From the NCBI GenBank assembly GCA_965222215.1, contig OZ244931.1:1178001-1242000 (forward strand): a DNA stretch of 64,000 nucleotides. Direction: 5' to 3'. The stretch is from JABJAG01 sp965222215 (GTDB lineage Bacteria; Pseudomonadota; Alphaproteobacteria; UBA6615). The notes beneath the pieces were generated by a model. It made no database searches and was not told the origin of the DNA. It saw nothing but the letters and a program-made list of their open reading frames with translations. Below are positions 53,686 through 62,423 of this stretch, piece after piece. A program made the position numbers and the translations under genes. Each line of letters begins with the position of its first letter. Within the stretch, counting starts at the first letter, position 1.

Positions 53686-55815
53686 CTAGAACACCGCCGA
53701 CGAAACCTGTCCGAGGCTCTTCAAAGTGATGCGGAAAATCAACGATTCCGTGGGCGGAACGTCGCGGTCCCGTGTGAAATCGCGCCGGTAGTTCAGCTCG
53801 AAGTCCATGCAGTCGCATTCATAGAGCAATGCCGCGCCGTAGGACAGGGTGCCGCCCTCCGCCGTCAGGTCGCGCCGGGTATCGACGCGCGCGGACCAGC
53901 GTTCGGTGATCTGCGATGTCAGGCCCAGCGTGATTTCTTCCCGGTCGGCGAAAGCGGTCGTCCGGTCGAAGAACACGTAATTCACGTCGAAGCTGAGCGC
54001 CCTGGGGCCGGCGTTCGCGATAATTTCGGTTCGCCGTGCGCGGAACGAATCCTTGTCGAACCGGGTCTTGTAAAGCAGGTCGAAGAAACTGTTCGGGGAG
54101 ATCTGGATGCTGGCCACGATGTCCGAGAACTGGTCCTCCAGCCCCGAGCCGTTGTCGAACGGGCTGGATTCCCTGAACCGGTACGATTGCCCAACGATCA
54201 GCGTGCTGCTGCCGCCGCCGGCACCGAAGAAACCGGTGCGCAGGCCGTAGACGACCCGCTGGCCGCCTTCCACCCGGTCGGTGCCCGAGAAGCGGTTCGC
54301 GCGGAACAGGTTGGTCTCATCGAACTCGACGCTCTGGCTGTCTTCGTTCGGGATTTCTTCCGGGTTGCCGCCGTTGGGCGACAGCACAAGGGCGGTCAGC
54401 GGTTCGAAGATCTGGCTCGCGCGTCCGGAGCGGCGCACCCACGGATATCGCCAGCTGACGATGGCTTGCGGGAAAACGCGCCCGGTAACGCCGCTATTCG
54501 GGCCCGCCGTCGTGACGACATCTTCCGTATTGTAGAGATCGGCCTGCACCGAGGCGCGGAAGCTGGTGATCGTGCCGAGGCTGTCGGTGTGCGAAATCTC
54601 CCAGCCCGGAATCAGGCTCATCTTCTGGCTGGTCGCGCCTTCGTCGCGCGTCATCGCGCGCAGGTCGGCGTCGAGAGTCGTCATGCCGCCGAAACTGTTG
54701 GGTTCGCTGACGAAGTTGTAGCTCAGGTTCGGCGCGACGAGCGGCGTTTCGTCCTGGTCGTCCTCGATCCGCAGGCCCTGGAAATAGTAGCCCTCGGCCA
54801 CGGCGTAGCTGCGCTCGCCGAAGCCTTCCACGAACAGGTGGTTGGTCAGCGTGTCCTGCTTGATGAACCCGTAGCGCTGCAGGTAGGTGTCGTCGCTCGC
54901 AAGCTTGACGTCGAGGCCCCAGCGCCAGAGTTCGTCAATCGAGAACCGGGTTTCGGAATCGATGTGTCCGCGCAGCCGGTTTTCGCCCGTCTGCGCGTCG
55001 TCCTGTGTCGCGGACAGCCGCAGATAGTGCTCGCCGTCGGCGAACCGCTGGCGGTACTGGCCGGTGATCACCGGCAGGTTGTCGGTCGCGAAAATCGGAT
55101 CGAAGGTCAGGTCCTTGTTGCGGTCGATGACCCAGAAATACGGAACCTGGACCGACGAGCCGAGCAGGCTCGACACGCCGAATGTGGGTGTCAGGAAGCC
55201 GGTCTTGCGCTCGACCGTCGGGTCGGGATGGCTGAGGTAGGGCGTGTAGACGACTGGCACGCCGAGGAACTCCAGCGTGGCGTCGCGATAGACGACCACC
55301 TGGTCCTCCGCGTTGTGGATGACCCGGCGCGCCTTGACCTGCCAGAGCGGCTCGTCGTCGAAACCCGAGCAGTTCAGGCAGGGCGAGTAGGCCGCGCGGG
55401 TGAGTTCCGTCTCGACCCCGCCGCGCCGCTGGGCACTGACCGCGGCGAGACGCGTGTCGTCCGTGAGCAGCATGCGAAAGCCGCGCAGGAAGCCTTCGCG
55501 CAAGTCCGACGTGAGTTCGGCGAATTCGGAGAACAGGACTTCGCCGGTCGGCTCCAGCAGGACCACATTGCCGGAAGCCGTGACGATGTCGTCGCGCTGG
55601 TTGTAGGTGACGGCGTCGGCGTTGAGAATGCGCTCGCCCTGCACGATCTCCACATTGCCGCGCGCCGTTGCGGTTCCCAGGTCTTCGTCGAAGTTGAGTT
55701 CGTCGGCGGTCATCAGCACCGGCTGGTCGCCGGTCGGCCCCTGCGCATGCGCGCCGGGTGCAAACGCGAATAGCGCCAGGGCTCCGAGAGCCGCTATGAG
55801 CCGCGAGATGCCCAT
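53686..55815 (-). CDS. lptD: LPS assembly outer-membrane protein LptD
   Basis: Outer-membrane LPS translocon of 709 residues. It has a signal peptide (about 1-25), a LptA-like domain (about 35-150; TADELNFDEDLGTATARGNV) and a large beta-barrel. Cysteine pairs CLNC (near 144) and CDC (near 671) match the disulfide positions that LptD needs. The ATG at 55815 overlaps the lptG stop. A much longer frame continues upstream through lptG and lptF in another register, and this is rejected. Confidence 0.95.
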   Translation of the reverse strand: MGISRLIAALGALALFAFAPGAHAQGPTGDQPVLMTADELNFDEDLGTATARGNVEIVQGERILNADAVTYNQRDDIVTASGNVVLLEPTGEVLFSEFAELTSDLREGFLRGFRMLLTDDTRLAAVSAQRRGGVETELTRAAYSPCLNCSGFDDEPLWQVKARRVIHNAEDQVVVYRDATLEFLGVPVVYTPYLSHPDPTVERKTGFLTPTFGVSSLLGSSVQVPYFWVIDRNKDLTFDPIFATDNLPVITGQYRQRFADGEHYLRLSATQDDAQTGENRLRGHIDSETRFSIDELWRWGLDVKLASDDTYLQRYGFIKQDTLTNHLFVEGFGERSYAVAEGYYFQGLRIEDDQDETPLVAPNLSYNFVSEPNSFGGMTTLDADLRAMTRDEGATSQKMSLIPGWEISHTDSLGTITSFRASVQADLYNTEDVVTTAGPNSGVTGRVFPQAIVSWRYPWVRRSGRASQIFEPLTALVLSPNGGNPEEIPNEDSQSVEFDETNLFRANRFSGTDRVEGGQRVVYGLRTGFFGAGGGSSTLIVGQSYRFRESSPFDNGSGLEDQFSDIVASIQISPNSFFDLLYKTRFDKDSFRARRTEIIANAGPRALSFDVNYVFFDRTTAFADREEITLGLTSQITERWSARVDTRRDLTAEGGTLSYGAALLYECDCMDFELNYRRDFTRDRDVPPTESLIFRITLKSLGQVSSAVF

Positions 55816-56915
55816 CAGCCGTCTTCCAGGTGGAGCAGCATCGCCAGGCCGACCATCAGGCAAACGCCGGCCGGCGTCCACGCGGCGAGGACCACGGGAA
55901 TACCGGAGCCGAGGCCCAGCACCTGCACCACGTTGGTGAGCAGGAACAGGACGAAACTCGCCAGAACCCCGGCGCCCACCAGCAGGACCGTCCCGCCGCG
56001 TCGCGTCAGCCTCAGCGAAAATACGGCCGCGATCAGCACCATCGCGGCGAGCAGGAACGGTTCGGCGAGCAGGGCGTGGAATTGCAGGCGGTGCGCGACC
56101 GGCGAGAAGCCGGTCTCCTCGAGGACACGGATAAATTTCGGAAGGTTCCAGAAGGCGACCGTGTCCGGGCTGGCGAAGCTTTCCTGGATCTTGTCCGCCG
56201 TCAGGTCTGTCGAGAGACTGTGGCTTTCGACGAACACGCCCGAGCGGCCCGGGCGCGTGAGCCATGCGTCTGAGATGGCCCAGCGGCCGTCCAGAAGCCG
56301 CGCGCGCTCGGCATCGATCCGGCCGACGAACTTGTCGTCCTCCCCGAACTCGAAGACGATCACGCCCTCCAGCAAGAGCTGGTCGGGCTGGACCCGCTCG
56401 GCGTGGATGACCGTCTGCCCGACATTGTCCGGTCCGGCCTGTCTCAACCACAGCCCTTGCGAGGAGACGGCGAGCAATGACGAACGCCCCGTGAAGTAGC
56501 GGCCTTCGAGCTCTTCGAACTGCGACAGCATGATCGCCGACAGCGGGTTGAGGACGGTGATGCTGAACACGCCGAGGACCATCGCCGCCGCGAGCGCCGG
56601 CATCAGGAACTGCCAGACGGAAACACCGGCGGCGCGCACGACCACGAGTTCGTGGTTCCGGGTCATCTTGAGGAACGTAAAGATACCGCCGAACATCACG
56701 GCGAAGGGGACGGCTTCCTGCGCCAGGAACGGCGCGCGAAGAAGGGCCATGCTCGTGATCACGGTGGTCGTCGCTTCGGCGCGGCCGCTTCCGCGCCGCA
56801 ACAGTTCGACCGCGTCGATCAGCCCGATCACCACCAGCATGGTCGCGAACATCACGCCGAACCAGAGCAGGAACTGCCGCAGGATGTAGTTGGAGATGGT
56901 GGGAGAGGACAGCAT
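55815..56915 (-). CDS. lptG: LPS export ABC transporter permease LptG
   Basis: A 366-residue YjgP/YjgQ permease with three N-terminal and three C-terminal helices around a periplasmic beta-jellyroll domain (about 130-260). MFGGIFTFLKMTRNHELVVV and RAAGVSVWQFLMP form the coupling helix region. With LptF and the LptB ATPase (not encoded here) it extracts LPS from the inner membrane. Stop and lptD start overlap by one base. Confidence 0.95.
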   Translation of the reverse strand: MLSSPTISNYILRQFLLWFGVMFATMLVVIGLIDAVELLRRGSGRAEATTTVITSMALLRAPFLAQEAVPFAVMFGGIFTFLKMTRNHELVVVRAAGVSVWQFLMPALAAAMVLGVFSITVLNPLSAIMLSQFEELEGRYFTGRSSLLAVSSQGLWLRQAGPDNVGQTVIHAERVQPDQLLLEGVIVFEFGEDDKFVGRIDAERARLLDGRWAISDAWLTRPGRSGVFVESHSLSTDLTADKIQESFASPDTVAFWNLPKFIRVLEETGFSPVAHRLQFHALLAEPFLLAAMVLIAAVFSLRLTRRGGTVLLVGAGVLASFVLFLLTNVVQVLGLGSGIPVVLAAWTPAGVCLMVGLAMLLHLEDG

Positions 56916-56924
56916 GGTCGCGCC

Positions 56925-58046
56925 CTATGCCGCGCCGCCGGCCGGGGCGAGCCCCGCGGGCCGTCGCAGGCGCGCGCGTGCGATCACGAAAAGGCCGGTC
57001 AGCAGAGCGCCCACCGGGAGAGCGTAGACGAGTGGAATGACCGCGAGGGTTCGGCGCGACATGTTGAACAGGCCGAGCGATGCGATCTGGAGCGCGAAAA
57101 TCACGGCGATCGCCGCGAGAATCCGGGTCGTGTTGCCGCGACGGCTGAAATTGCCCGACAGCATCGCCGCCATCGCCACGGCGACGAAGGACAGGATGTA
57201 GAGCGGCGTGGCGAGCCGCCTGTGGCCTTCGGCGATCAACTGGTCGGCGTAATAGGCGTCGTGGACGCTGTCGCCGGGCCGGAACAGCGAGCCCAGAAAT
57301 CTCTCTTCGGGCTCGCGCCAACGCGGCTGCGCGGATTCGTTGAGGATACTCAGGTCGAGCGAATACTGGTCGAAGTTGAACAGTGTCAGCCGGCCCGACG
57401 TACGGTCGACATCCTGCTGGCTGCCGTTGAACAGCACGACGCGGGTACCTTCCGGCGACTGGACCGCCGTTCCCCGCTCCGCCGTGTAGGTGACCGGCCG
57501 CTCGGGGTCGCGCGAATCGTGGGCAAAGATGCCGCGCAGCTCACCCTCGCCGGAACGCTCGCGGATATAGATGGTCAGCCCGTTGATCGGGGTGTTGAAG
57601 CGCTGTTCCTGCAACAGCACGCTGCCGTAGGAGTTGCGGTAGTTGAGCTGCTTCAGCTTGAACAGGTGGGTCGAGGCGGGGACCAGGTACAGGTGCAGTG
57701 CGTATCCCAGGATGACGCAGACAAGGCCCAGCATCAGGCCGGGGCGGGCGAGCGCGATCGGGCTCATCCCCGCAGCCCGCATGACCACGAGCTCGCTGTC
57801 GTTGCGCAGCTTGTTGTAGACCACGAGTACCGCCGCGAAGACGGCGATGGGCAGCAACACCGCGATGAACTTGGGCAGGTTGAGCGCGCTCATCTCGAAC
57901 AGGACCGAGATCGGCAGCCCGCGGTTGACGATAAAATCGATCAGCCGGAGCGAGCCGAACAGGGAGATCAGCACCGTCAGCACCGCGGTGACGAAAAACG
58001 TCGCCAGGGCGAGCTGCCGGAAGATGTATTTGCCGATCGAGTTCAT
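56925..58046 (-). CDS. lptF: LPS export ABC transporter permease LptF
   Basis: A 373-residue permease paralogous to LptG, opening with IGKYIFRQLALATFFVTAVL. KLRNDSELVVMRAAGMSPIA is the LptB-coupling region and a jellyroll domain lies about 130-270. The ATG at 58046 starts the minus-strand lptF-lptG-lptD-surA-rsmA run; its promoter must lie in the 229-base divergent region shared with pepA. Nine bases separate it from lptG. Confidence 0.95.
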   Translation of the reverse strand: MNSIGKYIFRQLALATFFVTAVLTVLISLFGSLRLIDFIVNRGLPISVLFEMSALNLPKFIAVLLPIAVFAAVLVVYNKLRNDSELVVMRAAGMSPIALARPGLMLGLVCVILGYALHLYLVPASTHLFKLKQLNYRNSYGSVLLQEQRFNTPINGLTIYIRERSGEGELRGIFAHDSRDPERPVTYTAERGTAVQSPEGTRVVLFNGSQQDVDRTSGRLTLFNFDQYSLDLSILNESAQPRWREPEERFLGSLFRPGDSVHDAYYADQLIAEGHRRLATPLYILSFVAVAMAAMLSGNFSRRGNTTRILAAIAVIFALQIASLGLFNMSRRTLAVIPLVYALPVGALLTGLFVIARARLRRPAGLAPAGGAA

Positions 58047-58275
58047 AGCGGCTCCGGGCGGAGAAACGAGGCGAAATCGTCCCTCAACCCGCTGATTCGT
58101 AAAACAAACATGTGCTTGAGGTTAGCCGGTTTGTAGCAGATCGAAGACAACGCACAAATAGCATGCAGGCCGCAAAGGGGGCGTCTTGCGCCGCTGATGG
58201 CGGTACTCTAAACCTCGAAACATACTTGGGGCGGCACGTCGCCCCGAAAATCGCGCTTCGACAGGACGGAAAACC

Positions 58276-59763
58276 ATGAAAATCAGCTTTGGCGAACCGA
58301 AATTGCCGTCTCGCGGCCTCGCGGTCTTTCTTGTGGGCGGGGACGGCGCATTGGGTGCCTCTGCAAAGTCTGTCGACAAGGCGACGGAAGGTGCGATTTC
58401 GCGAGCTATCGAGGCACGGAATTTTACCGGCAAGAAAGGCGAGAGTGTGGCCGTTCTCGGCCCGCACGGTCGTGAGAACCTGAATATCATGGTCGTCGGT
58501 GCCGGTGCGGCCGCCGATCTCGACCAGCTTCAGGCCCAGGAAATCGGCGCGGCGATCTACAAGGCCGTCGGCGGGATGTCGGCGAAATCCGCGTCGGTGT
58601 TCGTGGAGGCGGCGAAAGGCGCGAAAGTGCGCGGCGGCGAACTCGCGGCGGCGCTCGCGGGCGGGGCGCGTCTTCGCTCCTACCGCTATGACAAGTATCT
58701 CACCAAGAACGACGGCGGGGGCGCGGGGCCCGACCGGCTGCAGTTCATGGTCAAGGGCGCGGCGGCGGCGCGACGACGCTACAACGCGTTCGAGCCGGTG
58801 GCGGACGGCGTCGATTTCGCGCGCGATCTGGTGTCCGAGCCGAGCAACGTGAAATCGCCGAAGTGGATGGCAACCCAGTGCCGCAAGCTGACGAAACTGG
58901 GCGTGAAGGTCGAGGTGCTCGGCGAGGCACAGATGAAGAAGCTGGGCATGAACGCCCTGCTCGCGGTGGGCCAGGGCAGTGTGCGCGAATCCCAGCTGGT
59001 CGTCATGCGCTGGAACGGCGGCGGCAAGGACGCGAAGACGGTGGCGCTCGTCGGCAAGGGCGTGACCTTCGACACCGGCGGCATCTCCATCAAGCCGGCG
59101 GGCGGCATGGAGGACATGATCTGGGACATGGGCGGCGCGGGCACCGTGATCGGTGCGATGCACGCTATCGCCGGGCGCAAGGCCAAGGCGAACGTCATTG
59201 GCGTGGTCGGCTTGGTCGAGAACATGCCCGACGGCAATGCCCAGCGCCCCGGCGATATCGTGACGTCGATGTCAGGGCAGACCATTGAGGTCATCAATAC
59301 GGATGCCGAGGGGCGGCTCGTACTCGCGGACGCCATGTGGCACACGCAGAAGAAGTACAAGCCGGACGTCATGATTGATTTCGCCACGCTGACCGGCGCG
59401 ATCATGGTGGCCCTGGGCCGCGAGTATGCCGGGCTCTATGCGTCCGACGACTCCCTGGCGGAACGGATTGTCGCGTCCGGCAACACCGTCGGCGAAAAGA
59501 TCTGGCGCATGCCCCTCGACGAGGCCTACGACAAGCAGATCAACACGCCGCGCGCGGACATGAAGAATGTCGGCCCACGCTGGGGCGGCAGCATCACCGC
59601 GGCCCAGTTCCTCAAGCGTTTCACGAACGACGTGCCCTGGGCGCACATGGACATTGCCGGTGTGGCCTGGTCGGACAAGGAGTTGCCGGTCATGGCCAAG
59701 GGCGCGGCCGGTTTCGCGGTGCGCGCGATGGATCAGTTCGTGCGCGACTACTACGAGGGATAG
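58276..59763 (+). CDS. pepA: Leucyl aminopeptidase (M17)
   Basis: Two-metal aminopeptidase of 495 residues. VGKGVTFDTGGISIKPAGGM gives the catalytic Lys and metal Asp, and NTDAEGRLVLADA (residues 341-353) is the M17 signature. The GGA-ending C-terminal block is regular. A GGAAAA element precedes the ATG. Divergent from lptF. holC follows after 14 bases, the conserved pepA-holC pair. Confidence 0.97.
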   Translation: MKISFGEPKLPSRGLAVFLVGGDGALGASAKSVDKATEGAISRAIEARNFTGKKGESVAVLGPHGRENLNIMVVGAGAAADLDQLQAQEIGAAIYKAVGGMSAKSASVFVEAAKGAKVRGGELAAALAGGARLRSYRYDKYLTKNDGGGAGPDRLQFMVKGAAAARRRYNAFEPVADGVDFARDLVSEPSNVKSPKWMATQCRKLTKLGVKVEVLGEAQMKKLGMNALLAVGQGSVRESQLVVMRWNGGGKDAKTVALVGKGVTFDTGGISIKPAGGMEDMIWDMGGAGTVIGAMHAIAGRKAKANVIGVVGLVENMPDGNAQRPGDIVTSMSGQTIEVINTDAEGRLVLADAMWHTQKKYKPDVMIDFATLTGAIMVALGREYAGLYASDDSLAERIVASGNTVGEKIWRMPLDEAYDKQINTPRADMKNVGPRWGGSITAAQFLKRFTNDVPWAHMDIAGVAWSDKELPVMAKGAAGFAVRAMDQFVRDYYEG

Positions 59764-59777
59764 GGCGGGCCCGATCC

Positions 59778-60236
59778 GTGACCGAAGTCCGGTTCTATCA
59801 TCTGACCCGACGCTCGCTGGAAGACGTGCTTCCGGTGATGCTTGAGCGCACGGTCGTGCGCGACGGTCGCCGCGCCGTTGTCGTGGCGGGCTCGCCGGAG
59901 CGGGTGGAGAACCTGAACGCGCATCTCTGGACCTATAGCGACCGTGTCTTCCTGCCCCACGGCAGCAAGGCCGATGGCCATGCCGCGCGGCAACCGGTCT
60001 GGCTGACCGATGAAGACGAGAACCCCAACGGCGCGCAGGTGCTGTTCCTCGCGGAAGGGGCGCAGTCGGAAAAAGTCGACGACTTCGAGTTGGTCTGCGA
60101 GTTGTTCGATGGGCGTGACGAGGCCGCGGTCGGCACGGCGCGTGCGCGCTGGAAGGACTACAAGGCCGCCGGGCACGAACTCACCTACTGGCAGCAGACC
60201 GAACGCGGCGGCTGGGAACAGAAGGCCGAAGGCTAG
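59778..60236 (+). CDS. holC: DNA polymerase III chi subunit
   Basis: A 152-residue HolC, the clamp-loader accessory that links SSB to the polymerase. VRFYHLTRRSLEDVLPVMLE at the start and LWTYSDRVFLPHG, then PVWLTDEDENPNGAQVLFL are typical. The start is GTG at 59778. Its TAG shares CTAG with the stop of the HlyC-like gene on the other strand. In related genomes ndk is next; here the HlyD-Hint-HlyC insert intervenes. Confidence 0.93.
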   Translation: MTEVRFYHLTRRSLEDVLPVMLERTVVRDGRRAVVVAGSPERVENLNAHLWTYSDRVFLPHGSKADGHAARQPVWLTDEDENPNGAQVLFLAEGAQSEKVDDFELVCELFDGRDEAAVGTARARWKDYKAAGHELTYWQQTERGGWEQKAEG

Positions 60237-60607
60237 AAACCGTCCATCGCCTCGTCGGCCGCGCCGAAGGGTGCGATCATGTCCATGAGCCAGAGGTTCC
60301 CGCCGGAATCCCAGTCGTCCTCGGTGAAGTTGCGGATGCCGCTCTGCAGCCGCGCCTCCGCCTCGGGGCTCAGCCGGCCCCAGGTGGCGAAGGCGGCGGG
60401 CAGCCCGTCGCTGCGCCACAGCCGGTACTGCTCCAGCGCCAGGGCGGGCGTGACCATCCAGTCCATGTCGCCGAGATACAGGTGCTTGTGGCCCGAGGAG
60501 TGCTGCATCAGCCACAGCACCTCGCCCAGAACGGCCACCTTGTCGAAGCCGGGCAGGTTGTCGCCGGCTCCGGCCGTGCCTCCGTTCGCGTTCGTCGTGT
60601 CGGCCAT
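60233..60607 (-). CDS. HlyC-type toxin-activating lysine acyltransferase, short
   Basis: A 124-residue HlyC-family protein. In E. coli HlyC transfers an acyl chain from acyl-ACP to internal lysines of hemolysin. The family pattern is clear: GEVLWLMQHSSGHKHLYLGD with His40 at the HlyC His23 position, FATWGRLSPEAEARL, and SGGNLWLMDMIAPFG with Asp109 at the HlyC Asp92 position, so both catalytic residues remain. It ends about 12 residues later, roughly 45 shorter than HlyC (170). Its ATG overlaps the stop of the Hint gene, so the Hint protein is the obvious substrate. No RTX repeats are encoded. Confidence 0.8.
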   Translation of the reverse strand: MADTTNANGGTAGAGDNLPGFDKVAVLGEVLWLMQHSSGHKHLYLGDMDWMVTPALALEQYRLWRSDGLPAAFATWGRLSPEAEARLQSGIRNFTEDDWDSGGNLWLMDMIAPFGAADEAMDGF

Positions 60608-62067
60608 CAGTGCAGCCCTCCCGTTTCGCGGCCGGGCGCGCGCCGACGGCCCGCATCGCCGTCGTGACCAGAGTCATCATGCGGCGGCGGCAGCATCGGG
60701 CCGAGCGCCTCCCACTCGCCCGCGTCGTAGATTTCCTCCAGCAGCAGGTCGCTGCGCGCAAGCACATAGTCCTCGGGGTTGGGAATCCGGTCGATGGCCC
60801 ACAGGAACGGCACCGGCACACCGCCGCCCGCCGGCTGCACCAGCCCGTTGTCGAGAACGGTGCCGCCGCTCTCGCAAATGCGCTCCAGCAGGGTGTACTC
60901 GCCGCCGTCGTCGAGCCGCACCCGGGTGCCCGCGCGCACCCGCTGCCGGTCGGTCACGGCCAGGTCGCCCACGTCATCGCGCGACACGGCACATACCTCG
61001 ACGAACGCATCCTCGGGCGAGCCGGCCGGAAAGTTGGTCGCTGCCCGGATCAGGTTCCCGTCGCGATCAACGACCGCCCCGTCGGAGCGCAGGATATCGA
61101 TGATGGGAACGTGCTGGCCGCGGAAAGGCCCATCACCGCAGAGGGTGATGTGGCCGGGGGTCATTTTTAACTCGTGAAAATCGACTATATTTCGAACAAT
61201 GTTGCGCTGTATTCTGATCACAGTTCCAGGAACAAGATCTCCTAATTTATTATGTTGGTCATAACAAAACACCTCGTCACCAGTTTTGAAGTGTTCAATA
61301 GATTTGGTTTGTCCTAGGCCGATCTCAATTTCAGTCCCAGCAAGAAAACACTCCGGATGAATAATTTTGTCAAAAACCCCTGCATCCTTGGCTGCTTCTG
61401 TTACCGCTAATCCAATACCTTCAACGGTTAGGGGATTTCCGTTCTTGTCCGTAAGACCCAGAGCTAGGAGTGAGTTTAGGGTCGCTTCTGGATCGGTCGC
61501 TGCATTGATTATGTTCGTGGCAATGCGCACCGTATCTTCACTTGTGAAAGGAAACACAAACGCAAGTTCGGCTTCCACCGCCAATGACCCCTTACCATCA
61601 GGGTTCTGTAAGAGGTACATTGTGGCCGGGCCACCTGTCGGCGAGTACGAATAGCCTCCTCCCATTCCTGGCGGAATTATGATTGGTCCCAAGGGGATTG
61701 GTACCGGGGTTGCTCCTTCAAGAGCTATCGCTAATCCATCTCTTTCAGTCGGCAGTCCGGGGCCCACACCTGCCTCAATCTGAAAGCCACCTTCGCCTAT
61801 ATTTTTCGATACTCCGATTTTAACTATCAGCGCGTTTTGCACATGCTCCACAAGAGGAGGCAATGGCGGGAAATAGTCATACCCTTGCGTAATCGGAACC
61901 TTAAAACGATGAAATCTGATTCCGGATGCCAAACCAAAACTGACCTCCGCATCCAATTTAAAGGGCAAATCAGGCACGGGAATCAGATTTGTCCTCGTGT
62001 ACGATCCCCCGGCCAAAATGGTAATTGGCCCAGTAGACGACACAAATTTCTCGAATATATTTTCCAT
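60607..62067 (-). CDS. Chimeric protein with internal Hint (hedgehog/intein) domain
   Basis: A 486-residue protein without signal peptide. Residues 15-180 are beta- and Gly/Pro-rich and match no family I know. A Hint domain begins at Cys240 (HPECFLAGTEIEIG), continues through SIEHFKTGDEVFCYD, and has its block-B motif T-x-x-H at Thr303/His306 (MTPGHITLC). The end is Asp/Gly/Arg-rich. Base composition is AT-rich from the start to codon 301 (about 61165) and GC-rich after, with no lysine in residues 302-486. There are no RTX nonapeptide repeats. The ATG at 62067 follows GGAGG. It sits 1 base from the two-helix gene and overlaps the acyltransferase gene. Confidence 0.75.
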   Translation of the reverse strand: MENIFEKFVSSTGPITILAGGSYTRTNLIPVPDLPFKLDAEVSFGLASGIRFHRFKVPITQGYDYFPPLPPLVEHVQNALIVKIGVSKNIGEGGFQIEAGVGPGLPTERDGLAIALEGATPVPIPLGPIIIPPGMGGGYSYSPTGGPATMYLLQNPDGKGSLAVEAELAFVFPFTSEDTVRIATNIINAATDPEATLNSLLALGLTDKNGNPLTVEGIGLAVTEAAKDAGVFDKIIHPECFLAGTEIEIGLGQTKSIEHFKTGDEVFCYDQHNKLGDLVPGTVIRIQRNIVRNIVDFHELKMTPGHITLCGDGPFRGQHVPIIDILRSDGAVVDRDGNLIRAATNFPAGSPEDAFVEVCAVSRDDVGDLAVTDRQRVRAGTRVRLDDGGEYTLLERICESGGTVLDNGLVQPAGGGVPVPFLWAIDRIPNPEDYVLARSDLLLEEIYDAGEWEALGPMLPPPHDDSGHDGDAGRRRAPGRETGGLH

Positions 62068-62068
62068 T

Positions 62069-62392
62069 CTAAACCTCCAACAAATATTCAATGATGATTT
62101 TATAGGCGATTACCCCTACACATCCCCACACCATAAAAGCAGTTGAAATGTAGAACGCCCAAAACGCAAACAGCGATTCTTTCTTGATAGACACCCAAAT
62201 AGTTTGTGTCTTTTTATTTTCACTACCTAAAGTTGCACCCCCAAACACAGCGCATGCGTTGTATACGTCTCTTCGCCGAATCTGGCCGTTCCAGTGAGGC
62301 TCAACTTTTTCAATTACATTTAATAGTTTTTTATTTGATATATACATCACTATTACCGATATTACTGAATATAGCAAAATAAATCCCGTCAT
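62069..62392 (-). CDS. Small two-helix membrane protein upstream of the Hint gene
   Basis: A 107-residue protein with helices at about 3-20 (FILLYSVISVIVMYIS) and 75-103 (FAFWAFYISTAFMVWGCVGV onward), joined by a basic soluble loop (about 22-70). No family is recognised. It is AT-rich like the first part of the Hint gene and unlike all flanking genes. Its stop ends 1 base before the Hint start, and it even contains that gene's ribosome binding site, so the pair moves and is translated together. I chose ATG 62392; a TTG at 62410 is possible. Immunity, holin-like or export-helper roles are all conceivable. Confidence 0.6.
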   Translation of the reverse strand: MTGFILLYSVISVIVMYISNKKLLNVIEKVEPHWNGQIRRRDVYNACAVFGGATLGSENKKTQTIWVSIKKESLFAFWAFYISTAFMVWGCVGVIAYKIIIEYLLEV

Positions 62393-62423
62393 GCCGCATT
62401 GCGAACGCAACTAAGTTCGCTCC

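Noticed and set aside
53686..57321. A single 1211-codon open frame on the minus strand
   Set aside because: Only the part from 55815 down is LptD. The upstream extension runs in a different register through the real lptG and lptF genes and is low-complexity Arg/Pro-rich sequence.
59751..60821. Long minus-strand frame across holC and the HlyC-like gene
   Set aside because: It is in a different register from the recognisable HlyC-like protein and antisense to holC.
60607..62067. RTX toxin
   Set aside because: The presence of HlyC and HlyD suggests one, but there are no GGxGxDxxx nonapeptide repeats in the Hint protein or anywhere in the locus.
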